Assembly (NCBI RefSeq): GCF_001040845.1
Contig: NZ_CP011941.1
Coordinates: forward strand, 453,744-517,743
Direction: 5' to 3'
DNA: 64,000 bases
Source: Synechococcus sp. WH 8020
GTDB lineage: Bacteria > Cyanobacteriota > Cyanobacteriia > PCC-6307 > Cyanobiaceae
Positions 55,770 to 64,000 of this stretch are shown here, one piece after another. The notes under the pieces are model-generated. The model saw only the letters and a list, made by a program, of their open reading frames with translations. It was not told the DNA's origin and searched no databases. Position 1 is the first letter of the stretch. Each line of letters starts with the position of its first letter. The position numbers were made by a program, and so were the translations under genes.

Positions 55770-56768
55770 ATGACGGAAGCGGTTGAAGTGCGCCATGACT
55801 GGACGCGAAGCGAGATTGAAGCGCTTCTGGATCTTCCCCTAATGGATTTGCTTTGGCGTGCCCAGGGGGTTCATCGTGCATCGAATCCTGGATATCACGT
55901 TCAGTTGGCCTCGCTGTTGAGTGTCAAAACCGGTGGGTGTGAAGAAGACTGTGCCTACTGTCCTCAATCGATGCATCACAGCAGTGATGTCACAGGCCAG
56001 CCCGAATTGCAGGTTGCTCCTGTTTTAGAGCGGGCGAAAGCGGCCAAGCAGGCGGGTGCAGACAGATTTTGCATGGGCTGGGCTTGGCGTGAAATTCGCG
56101 ATGGTGCGCCTTTTGAGGCGATGTTGCAGATGGTGAGTGGCGTGCGTGCCTTGGGTATGGAAGCCTGCGTGACGGCAGGCATGCTCACCGATCACCAGGC
56201 ACAACGTCTTGCTGAGGCGGGTCTTACCGCGTACAACCACAACCTCGATACCAGCCCTGAGCACTACGACAAAATCATTACCACGCGGACCTTTCAAGAA
56301 CGTCTGGAGACGCTTGAACGGGTGCGTCAAGCGGGTGTGACCCTCTGCTGCGGCGGGATCATTGGCATGGGAGAAACCGTTGGGGACAGGGCTTCCATGT
56401 TGCAGGTGCTGGCGTCGATCAACCCCCACCCTGAGAGCGTCCCGATCAACGCGTTGGTGGCGGTGGAGGGCACTCCTCTCGAGGAACTCCCTCCCATCGA
56501 TCCGATCGAGTTGGTTCGCATGATTGCTGTCACGCGGATCCTGATGCCTGGCAGTCGGGTTCGCCTGAGTGCCGGCAGGGAACAGCTCAGCCAGGAGGCT
56601 CAGATTTTGTGTCTGCAGGCTGGGGCGGATTCGATTTTTTATGGGGAAACGCTCCTCACGACTGGAAACCCTGCTGTGGAGGCTGATCGTGAGTTGCTTC
56701 GCACCGCCGGTGTGCAGGCCAACTGGCTTACAAGTTCAGAGAAGCTGGCCGCGTCGTTCAGTCTCTAG
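55770..56768 (+). CDS. bioB: Biotin synthase
   Basis: This radical-SAM enzyme inserts sulfur into dethiobiotin. It has 332 residues from the ATG at 55770; the long upstream extension overlaps uppS and is rejected. The [4Fe-4S] cluster Cys57, Cys61 and Cys64 lie in [34 protein letters not shown] and the [2Fe-2S] residues including Arg in [12 protein letters not shown] are in place. It is preceded by uppS by 49 bases. Confidence 0.95.
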   Translation: MTEAVEVRHDWTRSEIEALLDLPLMDLLWRAQGVHRASNPGYHVQLASLLSVKTGGCEEDCAYCPQSMHHSSDVTGQPELQVAPVLERAKAAKQAGADRFCMGWAWREIRDGAPFEAMLQMVSGVRALGMEACVTAGMLTDHQAQRLAEAGLTAYNHNLDTSPEHYDKIITTRTFQERLETLERVRQAGVTLCCGGIIGMGETVGDRASMLQVLASINPHPESVPINALVAVEGTPLEELPPIDPIELVRMIAVTRILMPGSRVRLSAGREQLSQEAQILCLQAGADSIFYGETLLTTGNPAVEADRELLRTAGVQANWLTSSEKLAASFSL

Positions 56769-56791
56769 TTGCGCAGGCGTTGACTCCGTGC

Positions 56792-57076
56792 ATGGATCTT
56801 CTGACATCTCTTGCTTTGGCTCGAACGAAACGACATAACGACTTTTTCCTTGTTAGATCAGTGGCTCAATATCTTTTGCGAGATGGGACACAAGTCACCG
56901 TCTCATCAGATCCCACAAGCTTTGACGTGCTCACCTATCAAACAATGTCCGGAGAAGCCGTTCATGCCGTTCTGACCATGAAGGCTGAGCGCGCCATTTT
57001 GAGGTCAGTTGATCTTGGTCGGCTTGTTGCATTGAGCGATGATCTCTCTGTCTTCAACAGTGCTGTTGTTGCCTGA
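56792..57076 (+). CDS. Small conserved hypothetical protein
   Basis: This is a 94-residue soluble protein from the ATG at 56792 (TTG at 56780 in frame). Central stretch: LLRDGTQVTVSSDPTSFDVLTYQTMSGEAVHAVLTM, which looks like alternating strands of a small beta protein. No family recognised. It lies between bioB and trhO; its stop codon overlaps the trhO start by one base (TGATG), so coupling is likely. Confidence 0.65.
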   Translation: MDLLTSLALARTKRHNDFFLVRSVAQYLLRDGTQVTVSSDPTSFDVLTYQTMSGEAVHAVLTMKAERAILRSVDLGRLVALSDDLSVFNSAVVA

Positions 57077-58029
57077 TGGAACCTGCGATGGGAGCTGAGG
57101 GGAGCAAAGATGATCTGCTCGTCGCAGCGTTTTATGCCTTTACCCCGTTAGCTGAGGCGGATCAACACGAGCTGCTAACCGCCCTTCCTCCCCTGGCTCA
57201 GGCTGAAACCGTTCTCGGTTCGGTCTTGATCGCTGCTGAAGGAGTGAACGGCACGGTGTGCGGTCCCGCCTCGGGAGTGGAACGATTGCTCGCCCGCTTA
57301 CGCAGCCAACTTGCCCTGGGTGATGCCTATTACGAATGCCTGGAGGTGAAGCACAGCTGGAATCCCGAACAAGTGTTTCGACGCTTTAAGGCCAGGAGCA
57401 AGCGCGAAATTGTCACGCTTGGGCAGCCTCAAGTGGACCCTCGAGACAGTGTCGGCACCTATGTGGACCCGAAAGATTGGAATGCCTTGATTGATGATCC
57501 CGATACGTTGGTGATCGATGCTCGTAACACTTACGAGGTGGCGATCGGCAGTTTTGCTGGGGCTCTGAATCCGCAAACGGAGAGTTTTAGGGACTTCCCC
57601 GACTGGGTGGATCAGGAGCTTCGTCCTCGCATTGAGCGAGAGGGACCTCAGCGGATTGCCATGTTTTGCACAGGAGGTATCCGTTGCGAAAAGGCCAGCA
57701 GTTTTCTGCAAAAGCAGGGATTCGGCGAAATCCATCATTTGCGTGGAGGCATTCTTCGTTATCTCGAAGAGGTTCCAGAGGACAACAGCCGTTGGCGAGG
57801 GGAGTGTTTCGTGTTCGATCAGCGCGTTGCGCTGAACCATCAGTTGGAACGAGGTGACTACTCCCTATGCCACGCCTGCGGTTTGCCGGTGTCTTCTGAG
57901 CAGCAGAGTTTGCCGAGCTATATCAAGGGCGTGCAGTGTTTGCATTGCATCGATCAATTCACAGAGGCAGATCGCCGCAGATTTGCGATGCGCCAACAAC
58001 AGATTGACCAGCTCGCTGCACGCGGCTAG
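57076..58029 (+). CDS. trhO: Rhodanese-type tRNA uridine hydroxylase TrhO
   Basis: This is a 317-residue protein. An N-terminal acylphosphatase-like domain (about residues 10-100) is followed by a rhodanese domain with catalytic Cys198 in MFCTGGIRCEKASSFL, and a C-terminal Cys-rich segment (CHACGLPVSSEQ, VQCLHCIDQ) that resembles a zinc-binding knuckle. This order is that of YceA/TrhO, which hydroxylates U34 of tRNAs in an oxygen-dependent reaction. ATG at 57076 overlaps the upstream stop by one base. Confidence 0.9.
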   Translation: MEPAMGAEGSKDDLLVAAFYAFTPLAEADQHELLTALPPLAQAETVLGSVLIAAEGVNGTVCGPASGVERLLARLRSQLALGDAYYECLEVKHSWNPEQVFRRFKARSKREIVTLGQPQVDPRDSVGTYVDPKDWNALIDDPDTLVIDARNTYEVAIGSFAGALNPQTESFRDFPDWVDQELRPRIEREGPQRIAMFCTGGIRCEKASSFLQKQGFGEIHHLRGGILRYLEEVPEDNSRWRGECFVFDQRVALNHQLERGDYSLCHACGLPVSSEQQSLPSYIKGVQCLHCIDQFTEADRRRFAMRQQQIDQLAARG

Positions 58030-58064
58030 TGCTTCAGTGGCCATGACTTGCTTTCAGGCCCCGC

Positions 58065-59042
58065 TTGCTGCCCATTCTTTACAGCTTTCGCCGTTGTCCC
58101 TATGCGATGCGAGCTCGCTGGGCCCTGCTTCAGGCAGGTTTGATGGTTCAGTGGCGTGAGATTGAACTCAAAGCCAAACCTGCCGCGATGTTGGAGGTCT
58201 CTGCTAAGGGCACGGTTCCGGTTCTGGTCCTTCCGGATGGCAGCGTCATTGATGAGAGTTTGGCGATCATGCACTGGGCTTTGCAGCAGGCTGACCCCCG
58301 TGGCGCTTTGGAGGCGGAAGACTCGGCTTTGTTGATTGAAGAAAATGATGGTCCTTTTAAGCATCATCTCGATCGTTTCAAGTACACCGATCGCTATCCC
58401 GGAGCTTTAAAGGAGGATCATCGCCAGGCCGGTCTTGTGATCCTGCGCAGCTGGAGCGAACGCATCAGTCAAAACGGCTGGTTGCTGGCTGATCGGTTGG
58501 CTTTGGCGGATGCGGCCCTATGGCCGTTTGTTCGGCAGTGGCGTCTCGCGGATGTGGGTGGATTTGATGATGATCCTCACCTGGCCCCGTTGAGGGAGTG
58601 GCTCATGCGCTTTCTCGATGACCCGATGATGGAACGGTTGATGCAACGTGCCGATCCCTGGTTGCCAGGTGGAATGCAACCGATTTTTCCTGCTGATGCC
58701 ATTGCGATTCCCATGGATCAACCGCTGTTTCATCTCGCCTTGGAATCCGATTGGCAGGCTGCCGTTCAGCGAGGCGACTATCGCGTTTCAACGCGTGGCT
58801 TGTCCCTCGAGGAGGTGGGATTCATTCATTTGTCGTGGCAAGAGCAGCTGCAAGACACGTTTGACCGGTTTTATGCCGATGCTGGTTCAGTCCTCACGCT
58901 CAGAATCAATCCAAAGCTTGTGTCTGCCCCTCTGAGAGCAGATGCCATCCACACAGGCGTGCTTTTCCCTCACCTGTATGGCCCACTTCCCATTGCCTCG
59001 GTGGTCGAGGTGAGTCCTTTCTCTTCTCTGCCCGCCTGCTGA
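58065..59042 (+). CDS. Glutathione S-transferase fused to a DUF952 domain
   Basis: This is a 325-residue protein. The N-terminal ~75 residues form a GST thioredoxin fold with FRRCPYAMRARW (Cys11) and KGTVPVLVLPDGSVIDES, followed by a helical GST C-domain (about 85-205, WLLADRLALADAALWPFVRQW). From about residue 220 the sequence is a complete DUF952 domain: FHLALESDWQAAVQRGDY, GFIHLSWQEQLQDTFDRFY and FPHLYGPLPIASVVEV. DUF952 is usually a separate ~100-residue protein. The start is a TTG at 58065; an in-frame TGA lies 7 codons upstream, so no longer version is possible. Confidence 0.88.
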   Translation: MLPILYSFRRCPYAMRARWALLQAGLMVQWREIELKAKPAAMLEVSAKGTVPVLVLPDGSVIDESLAIMHWALQQADPRGALEAEDSALLIEENDGPFKHHLDRFKYTDRYPGALKEDHRQAGLVILRSWSERISQNGWLLADRLALADAALWPFVRQWRLADVGGFDDDPHLAPLREWLMRFLDDPMMERLMQRADPWLPGGMQPIFPADAIAIPMDQPLFHLALESDWQAAVQRGDYRVSTRGLSLEEVGFIHLSWQEQLQDTFDRFYADAGSVLTLRINPKLVSAPLRADAIHTGVLFPHLYGPLPIASVVEVSPFSSLPAC

Positions 59043-59545
59043 TGCTCAATGACTTAGAAGCGCAGGCACGAGAACGTGGTTTGCTGCTTCGCCTCAAAGT
59101 TGGTCGCCCCCTTGGGCTGTGGAGCTTGCGCTTGGTGGTGGCTGAACAGCTGCCCGCTGATCGCTTGCAGCTCCAGGGCGAGATGAAAGCCTGGGCCTAT
59201 GGCGCCACCACCGGACTGCAGCTCGACACAATGCGAGTTCGTCCTCAAGCCCCTGCTGGGACGGGAGATCTGATCTGGGCCGCCACCATGGCATGGGCTC
59301 TGGAATCCACTCCTTGCCTGAGGGCCAGGTTGTTGGCCATTCGCGATGCAGAGGGCCAGCACCGGCGCTTGGTGCGTTACTTCCAACAGCGTGGCTTCAC
59401 GACGGTGCATGAGGTGGAGGCAGCTGTTTGGGACTTGCCTCTGCGGATGGTTTGGGGTGGTGCTGGTGCGCTGATGACGGCTGATTGTGCCGAGGTGCTG
59501 CAACGAGCTGCGCAGCGCTGGACGGCTCAGTCTCCTGCTGCGTGA
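59042..59545 (+). CDS. Conserved cyanobacterial protein, GNAT-like
   Basis: This is a 167-residue soluble protein. The part from about residue 95 ([31 protein letters not shown]) looks like the helix-strand end of an N-acetyltransferase fold, but the acetyl-CoA R/QxxGxG/A loop is not present. It may be a degenerate acetyltransferase or unrelated. ATG overlaps the upstream stop (TGATG), so it is coupled to the GST-DUF952 gene. It converges on lipA with a 19-base overlap. Confidence 0.62.
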   Translation: MLNDLEAQARERGLLLRLKVGRPLGLWSLRLVVAEQLPADRLQLQGEMKAWAYGATTGLQLDTMRVRPQAPAGTGDLIWAATMAWALESTPCLRARLLAIRDAEGQHRRLVRYFQQRGFTTVHEVEAAVWDLPLRMVWGGAGALMTADCAEVLQRAAQRWTAQSPAA

Positions 59546-60441
59546 TAACTGCTGCGCACCAAAGGGCCACTGCGCACTTGCGAAAACCCAAGGTCGGTCG
59601 CGATGGCACCAAGCTCCTCGAATTCCGTGGGGTGCCAATAACGCGCGACCGGGATATGGGCCAAGGAGGGCCTGAGGTATTGGCCGAGGGTGATGCGCTG
59701 ACAATCGACACTGCGTAGGTCTTTCAAAGTGTTGACCACTTCATCCTTGTTCTCACCAAGGCCAAGCATCAGGCCGCTTTTGGTGGGTATCGATGGGGCA
59801 AGATCTCTGGCCGCGGCAAGCAGCCCAAGCGAGCGGGTGTAAGTCGCCCCACGGCGGACTTCTCCTTGCAGTCGCTTCACCGTTTCAAGATTGTGGTTGA
59901 AACAAACGGGCTGTGCCTTCAGAACGCTGCTTAAACGCTTTCGTTGAGCTTGGAGGGCTTTGGCTTGATCCGCCACCCCGCCCCAGAAGTCTGGGGTGAG
60001 TACCTCGATGGCGATCAAAGGATTGCGTGCCCGGATCGCCGCCATCGCGTTCGTGAACAAGCTGGCCCCATGGTCCTCAAGGTCATCGCGGGCGACGGCT
60101 GTAAGGACCACGTAGCGCAGTCCCATGCCAAGCACGGCTTCTGCCACCCGCTCCCCTTCTTCAGGGTTCACGGCTTCGGGTGCATGTCCTTTATCCACTT
60201 GGCAGAAGGCACAGCTACGGGTGCAGATCGAGCCACCGAGTAAAAACGTTGCGGTGCCAGCTGCGTAACACTCCCCCCGATTCGGGCAGCGGCCCTCCTC
60301 GCAAATCGTGTTGAGCCCATTCTGTTTGACCAGCGTTTGCACCTGTTCGATCGCTGAGGCATTACCGATCGGTCGTCTCAACCATTCCGGTAAGCGTTCA
60401 TGGGGGTGGATACCGCTGTAACGGCTCATGTTCCTTGTCAT
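59527..60441 (-). CDS. lipA: Lipoyl synthase
   Basis: This radical-SAM enzyme inserts two sulfur atoms into octanoyl groups of lipoyl-dependent enzymes. The auxiliary cluster Cys residues are in [12 protein letters not shown] and the SAM cluster in [13 protein letters not shown]. The conserved Ser ligand is near the C-terminus (VRSSYHA). The ATG at 60441 has AGGA upstream and does not overlap recR; ATG 60429 is also possible. It has 304 residues. It lies downstream of recR on the same strand, 19 bases away. Confidence 0.95.
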   Translation of the reverse strand: MTRNMSRYSGIHPHERLPEWLRRPIGNASAIEQVQTLVKQNGLNTICEEGRCPNRGECYAAGTATFLLGGSICTRSCAFCQVDKGHAPEAVNPEEGERVAEAVLGMGLRYVVLTAVARDDLEDHGASLFTNAMAAIRARNPLIAIEVLTPDFWGGVADQAKALQAQRKRLSSVLKAQPVCFNHNLETVKRLQGEVRRGATYTRSLGLLAAARDLAPSIPTKSGLMLGLGENKDEVVNTLKDLRSVDCQRITLGQYLRPSLAHIPVARYWHPTEFEELGAIATDLGFSQVRSGPLVRSSYHAAGD

Positions 60442-60460
60442 GACCGCGATCCTGGGGGTT

Positions 60461-61030
60461 TCATTCAACTGCTCGACGACCTTCAAGAGCCCGACTCAAG
60501 GTGACGTCGTCGGCATATTCGAGCTCGCTTCCAACCGGAAGGCCGTAGGCGATTCGGCTGACTTCCGTAAATGGTTTGAGCAGGCGAGCCAGGTAGAGGC
60601 TGGTGGTATCACCCTCCACGCTGGGGGTGAGCGCAAGGATGACTTCTTTGATCTCGTCTGCTGCGACCCTGTTGACGAGGCTGCTGATCTGCAGCATTTC
60701 GGGGCCGATGCCGTCCATCGGAGAGATCAGGCCTCCCAAAACGTGGTACCTGCCTGCATATTCCCTGGTGCGTTCGAGGGCCAGTAGATCCCTTGAATCC
60801 GCTACAACGCATAGCAATCCGATCGAGCGCTCTGGATTCCTGCAAATCTCACAGGTGGGTTCGGCACTGAGATGGAAACAGGTTTGGCATTGGCCGACCT
60901 GACTCCTTGCCGCCAAGAGAGCATCAGCAAAACTGTGGATCTGCTCTTCTGGTTGGCGCAGCAAATGGAGAGCCAGCCGTTGTGCAGTCCGTGGACCAAT
61001 GCCAGGAAGGCGTTCGAACTGGTCGATCAA
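60461..61030 (-). CDS. recR: Recombination protein RecR
   Basis: This protein works with RecO and RecF to load RecA on gapped DNA. It has 189 residues. The N-terminal helix-hairpin-helix [18 protein letters not shown], the C4 zinc finger CQTC...CEIC, and the Toprim domain ([32 protein letters not shown]) are all in order. The start codon is uncertain: a TTG at 61030 begins MIDQFERL, but homologues usually add a few residues (LARLIDQ), and the frame is open upstream with only rare start codons. Confidence 0.93.
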   Translation of the reverse strand: MIDQFERLPGIGPRTAQRLALHLLRQPEEQIHSFADALLAARSQVGQCQTCFHLSAEPTCEICRNPERSIGLLCVVADSRDLLALERTREYAGRYHVLGGLISPMDGIGPEMLQISSLVNRVAADEIKEVILALTPSVEGDTTSLYLARLLKPFTEVSRIAYGLPVGSELEYADDVTLSRALEGRRAVE

Positions 61031-61122
61031 CCGTGCTAGCGGTCGGGTGAAGCCGCTCAGAATTCTTTTGCAAGTCTCTGGAATCTAGGCAGGGAGATCT
61101 CCGGGCAGAATGGGACGGATTC

Positions 61123-61689
61123 ATGAACGATTCGATGCGCTTACCGTTGCAAGTTCCGCTCCGATCGCTCTTCAGCGTTGTCTGTGTTGTATTGCTCACC
61201 GCCTGCAGCGGTGCTGGAGCTGGTCTTAATTCGTTCCAGAGCCCTGACGGCAGATATGCCTTTCTCTATCCCACCGGTTGGACGAGGGTGGCGGTGACGG
61301 GAGGTCCCACCGTGGTGTTTCACGATCTGATTAACAGTGATGAAACGGTGAGCCTTGTGGTTTCGGATGTAGACGGCGATAACGATTTACAGACCCTGGG
61401 CAGTGCTGTTGCCGTTGGGGAACGGTTGCGCCGTGATGTCATCGCCCCCGATGGCAGCGGACGCAATGCCGAGCTGCTTGAGGCGCGAGAACGGGAGGCC
61501 TCAGGTCATACGTTCTATGACCTGGAGTACAGCGTGCATCTTCAGGATCGTGATCGCCATGAGTTGGCCACCGTTGTTGTGGATCGCGGCCGCTTGTATA
61601 CCCTTGCCACCAGCACGAATGAAAGCCGTTGGCCTCGCGTTAAAGACTTATTTGAATCTGTGATTACTTCGTTTACGTTGTTGATCTGA
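61123..61689 (+). CDS. psbP: PsbP-type photosystem II lipoprotein
   Basis: This is a 188-residue thylakoid-lumen protein. It has a lipoprotein signal with lipobox LLTACSG (Cys28 lipid-modified), then a PsbP domain (FQSPDGRYAFLYPTGWTRV, FHDLINSDETVSLVV, YDLEYSVHLQDRDRHELATVVVDRGRLYTL). Cyanobacterial PsbP (CyanoP) assists photosystem II assembly. The domain order and length fit the family. Recombination gene recR is divergent, 92 bases away. Confidence 0.92.
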   Translation: MNDSMRLPLQVPLRSLFSVVCVVLLTACSGAGAGLNSFQSPDGRYAFLYPTGWTRVAVTGGPTVVFHDLINSDETVSLVVSDVDGDNDLQTLGSAVAVGERLRRDVIAPDGSGRNAELLEAREREASGHTFYDLEYSVHLQDRDRHELATVVVDRGRLYTLATSTNESRWPRVKDLFESVITSFTLLI

Positions 61690-61806
61690 TAAAAGCTTTA
61701 ACTATTGAGATGGTCGAATCTCGAACATTGATGACAGACGATTGATGTTCGCAGATTTGTCCTTATCCATGGTGTTCATGATTTACCTGCAACAGCGACA
61801 TTCCCT

Positions 61807-63114
61807 GTGTCTTTGACATCCTTCAAACAGTTAAAAACGCGTTGGGATGGTCTTGATGACCATCGACAGGTTGGTGCTTGTTTGGCAGGAATGGGGGGAT
61901 TATTCACAGCTTGGCTTTTGTTTTGGCCAGTTCCTACTCAAGTTGAAGGTAAAGGTGTTCTGATCTATCCCGATAATGCTGGCGTTTTGAATGCCAGGTC
62001 TGCTGGTCAAGTTCTCGATGTTGATGTGCGTGTAGGTGATCGCGTTGAGAAACAGCAGGTGCTCATGACGCTGTATTTGCCTGAGCTTGAACGTGAACTA
62101 GAGCAAGAAAAAGGTAATTTAAAACAGCTTCAAAAACAAAATATCGAGTTAAATCAGCGTGATGCATTGCGCATCGAGACTGCACGACAGGCTCTCGATA
62201 CCACTCTCGCCAAGCTCAAAGATGACGAGCGAAGGCTGGGTGAATTGCAAAGCACGTTTTCGGGGAAGCTTCGAAATCTTGAATGGTTGTCGCGACGTGC
62301 GGTGGTGGCTCCGCTATCCAGTGAAGTGGTGTCCGCAGAACAAGGACTGACCAGTACCAGCGTTGCCTTGGATGATCTCAAGATTCAGGGCAAACAGGCC
62401 CTCACAAGATTCCAGCAAATCAAACTTGATGTTGAGTCTGAGCAGCTTGATCGGACCTTTGTGATTGATGATCTGAAGCGCAAGATTCGCGTCAGCGAGG
62501 CGAAATTGGCCTTTGATGGCACGATTACAGCTCAGCGCGATGGCAGTGTGCTGGATCTTCAAGTGATTCCGGGTCAAACCATCAAAATGGGTGATCGTCT
62601 TGGCACGATTGGAAGGGGGGAGGTGGCACGAGGTAACGGCCCTGATCTGATCGCTGTCGCCTACTTCCGACCTGCTGATGCGCGACGACTACCGCTTGGG
62701 CTGCCTGTTGAGGTGGTCCCGCGCTGGAACCAAAGGGGCCGGTTTGGTGGAATTGAAGGGAAGGTGAAAAATGTGCTGACTTTGCCTGCAACCCAGGAAG
62801 ATATCGCCACCACAACAGGCAATGCACAGCTTGCTGAAGACTTGGCCGGAGATGGTCCAGTGATGCGGGCTGAGATCAGTTTGCAGCGTCGATCAAGGTC
62901 TGATGATGGTTTTCTCTGGACGCTTTCCAATGGCAGTGGCGTCTTTCCGATCCGCGATGGTTTGACCGTCGATACCTTTGCGTATGTGGAATGGCGCTCA
63001 CCGATCACCTATGTCTTGCCCGGGCTTCGATCGATCACAGGCGGTTATCGCACATTGAGGATTGATCGCGTCTTTGACCTCCCTTTCCTGCGTCAACCTG
63101 ACACTCTTCCCTGA
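61807..63114 (+). CDS. HlyD-type membrane-fusion protein, possibly NHLM-type exporter component
   Basis: This is a 435-residue periplasmic adaptor of a type I-like exporter. A single membrane anchor (about residues 27-42, MGGLFTAWLLFWPV) precedes a biotinyl-lipoyl half-motif (GVLNARSAGQVLDVDVRVGDRVEKQQVL). Two long coiled-coil helices run from about 95 to 230, then the second lipoyl half (FDGTITAQRDGSVLDLQVIPGQTI) and a beta-barrel end. The end segment YVLPGLRSITGGYR resembles the NHLM bacteriocin-system secretion proteins as I recall them; that subfamily assignment is tentative. The start is GTG 61807. No ABC transporter is in the window. Confidence 0.8.
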   Translation: MSLTSFKQLKTRWDGLDDHRQVGACLAGMGGLFTAWLLFWPVPTQVEGKGVLIYPDNAGVLNARSAGQVLDVDVRVGDRVEKQQVLMTLYLPELERELEQEKGNLKQLQKQNIELNQRDALRIETARQALDTTLAKLKDDERRLGELQSTFSGKLRNLEWLSRRAVVAPLSSEVVSAEQGLTSTSVALDDLKIQGKQALTRFQQIKLDVESEQLDRTFVIDDLKRKIRVSEAKLAFDGTITAQRDGSVLDLQVIPGQTIKMGDRLGTIGRGEVARGNGPDLIAVAYFRPADARRLPLGLPVEVVPRWNQRGRFGGIEGKVKNVLTLPATQEDIATTTGNAQLAEDLAGDGPVMRAEISLQRRSRSDDGFLWTLSNGSGVFPIRDGLTVDTFAYVEWRSPITYVLPGLRSITGGYRTLRIDRVFDLPFLRQPDTLP

Positions 63115-63127
63115 TTTATTTTCCACG

Positions 63128-63298
63128 ATGTCAATACGTCCATTGCTTAAGCAAGAGATTCCTTGGTTAATCTCCGAATTGGTTTTGTTAATCATTCTGT
63201 TAAATGCTAATCCGCCTGAATTGTGGTTTTGGTTCGTTGTCTTTTTAGTGGTCTTTGGATATCGAATTGAGCGCTGGTGGTCTTCAAGGGCTGACTAA
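63128..63298 (+). CDS. Tiny two-helix membrane protein
   Basis: This is a 56-residue protein starting at ATG 63128, 13 bases past the HlyD stop. Two hydrophobic segments (ISELVLLIILLN and WFWFVVFLVVFGY) are separated by a short loop NANPPEL, and the tail is basic (RIERWWSSRAD). Spacing suggests co-expression with the exporter adaptor, perhaps as an accessory membrane subunit. No family recognised. It ends one base before the convergent TolC-type gene. Confidence 0.55.
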   Translation: MSIRPLLKQEIPWLISELVLLIILLNANPPELWFWFVVFLVVFGYRIERWWSSRAD

Positions 63299-64000
63299 TT
63301 AAGGCTGTTTTTTAGGGAAACTAAGAGATAATTCGGTTAAGACTGGATCGTTCGGATTTTTAGGCATGGGCAAGAGTTCACGTAGCATGCGTGCATAGGT
63401 GACATTGACATTCACAGTGGCGAATAATCGTCTTACTAAGGAGTTAACGAGTTGTTCCTGGGTGATGGAAAGGTTGATTTCGTCGCTTAGTCCGGTTTGG
63501 TAGCGCAGTTGTGTGTCTCGGAAGGCCTCTTTGCTGGCGCCAACAGCACGTCTGGCCGACACTAATTTTGCCAAACTAGCTTCGTGGTTTAAAAAAGCTC
63601 GCTCCAGTCGTAAGCGAATCGCGTTGCGGGTGTTCGCATATTGCTCTGCGGTTGCTTGCTCTTGAAGTTTCAAGGCCTTCACTCTGTTTGATGTGCCACC
63701 GGCATCAAAGATCATCCATTTGAAGGCCAGCCCTACCGACCATTCGTATCCGCTGACCTGCTCGAGGGGAAGAAAAGTACCTCCGCAGCATCCACCCCCG
63801 ATCAGGGCAAGATTTGACGTGCGTTCCACGGATCCCAGGCCACCGGCTGCTGCAAACAGGCTGAGCCTTGGTAGCAGCTCAGCCGCCGCTGCATCTTGGC
63901 GGCGCATGAGTGCTTGTTGTGTTGCGAGAATCGCAGTGAGTTCTGGATTGTCGTCGTAAGCCGCCAACACCGTTCTTTCTAAATTCAGGGGCCAACGTGG
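63299..64000 (-). CDS. TolC-type outer-membrane efflux protein, partial
   Basis: Only the C-terminal ~234 residues are in the window; the frame is open to the right edge. Long amphipathic helices with an internal-repeat look are present: RTVLAAYDDNPELTAILATQQALMRRQ near the visible start and QYANTRNAIRLRLERAFLNHEASLAKLVSARRAVGASKEAFRDTQLRYQTGLSDEINL later. This is the helical barrel pattern of outer-membrane efflux (OEP/TolC) proteins. It converges on the HlyD operon and is the likely outer-membrane partner of that adaptor. Confidence 0.87.
   Translation of the reverse strand, partial: PRWPLNLERTVLAAYDDNPELTAILATQQALMRRQDAAAAELLPRLSLFAAAGGLGSVERTSNLALIGGGCCGGTFLPLEQVSGYEWSVGLAFKWMIFDAGGTSNRVKALKLQEQATAEQYANTRNAIRLRLERAFLNHEASLAKLVSARRAVGASKEAFRDTQLRYQTGLSDEINLSITQEQLVNSLVRRLFATVNVNVTYARMLRELLPMPKNPNDPVLTELSLSFPKKQP

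Overview
The window reads as chromosome of a marine Synechococcus-type cyanobacterium (inference from gene content). Supporting genes are a ferredoxin-NADP reductase with a phycobilisome-linker (CpcD-like) domain, a PsbP lipoprotein, plant-type ferredoxin, the circadian kinase SasA, the OpcA-Zwf pair, a geranylgeranyl diphosphate synthase, an RpoD/SigA-family alternative sigma factor, and a plant-like divinyl chlorophyllide reductase. The last is absent from Prochlorococcus, which argues for Synechococcus. Genes are dense, on both strands, with many 1-8 base overlaps. No rRNA, insertion sequence, integrase or CRISPR array was seen. One tRNA (Glu, UUC) is present.

Layout. 1-8.2 kb: 3' part of a GH57 glycan enzyme (minus), leuA, an orphan sugar-ABC permease, a Nif11-domain protein, ferredoxin, and a run of small conserved cyanobacterial proteins ending in an RluA-type pseudouridine synthase. 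8.2-14.2 kb: a 7TM-HD phosphohydrolase (minus) divergent from folD, crtE, a PAP2-like membrane protein and a RecD-like helicase. 14.2-17.1 kb: a gene-poor, AT-rich stretch holding only tiny genes, one with a twin CX3C motif. 17.2-24.5 kb (minus): GAP-family membrane protein, histidine phosphatase, acylphosphatase, cobB, opcA, zwf, petH. 24.6-33.6 kb: SRPBCC protein, tRNA-Glu, sasA, a possible CpcS-like protein, pepN, a GH10-like exported protein, prs. 33.6-35.3 kb: a second AT-rich stretch without a convincing gene. 35.3-49.4 kb: LCP protein, dvr, malQ, an HTH membrane protein, an RsuA-family enzyme, a sigma factor, an ABC1 kinase, a PLP decarboxylase-like protein, cdsA, and a coupled minus-strand trio behind clpC. 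49.4-61.7 kb: clpC, rimI, lysA-cdaA-uppS-bioB, trhO, a GST-DUF952 fusion, lipA, recR, psbP. 61.8-64 kb: an HlyD-type membrane-fusion protein, a tiny two-helix membrane protein and a converging TolC-type outer-membrane protein that runs off the window.

Links between genes. OpcA activates glucose-6-phosphate dehydrogenase, so opcA-zwf beside petH forms an NADPH-supply neighbourhood. The window carries both a candidate c-di-AMP synthase (cdaA, with uppS and lysA, both cell-wall precursor genes) and a candidate c-di-AMP hydrolase (7TM-HD protein). The right edge looks like the periplasmic and outer-membrane half of a peptide or protein exporter; its ABC transporter is not in view.

Most of the window is ordinary core genome. 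The observations most worth following are the exporter at the right edge, the GST-DUF952 fusion, a perfect 28-bp palindrome inside pepN, the twin-CX3C mini-protein in the gene-poor stretch, and the altered RHR motif of CdaA.
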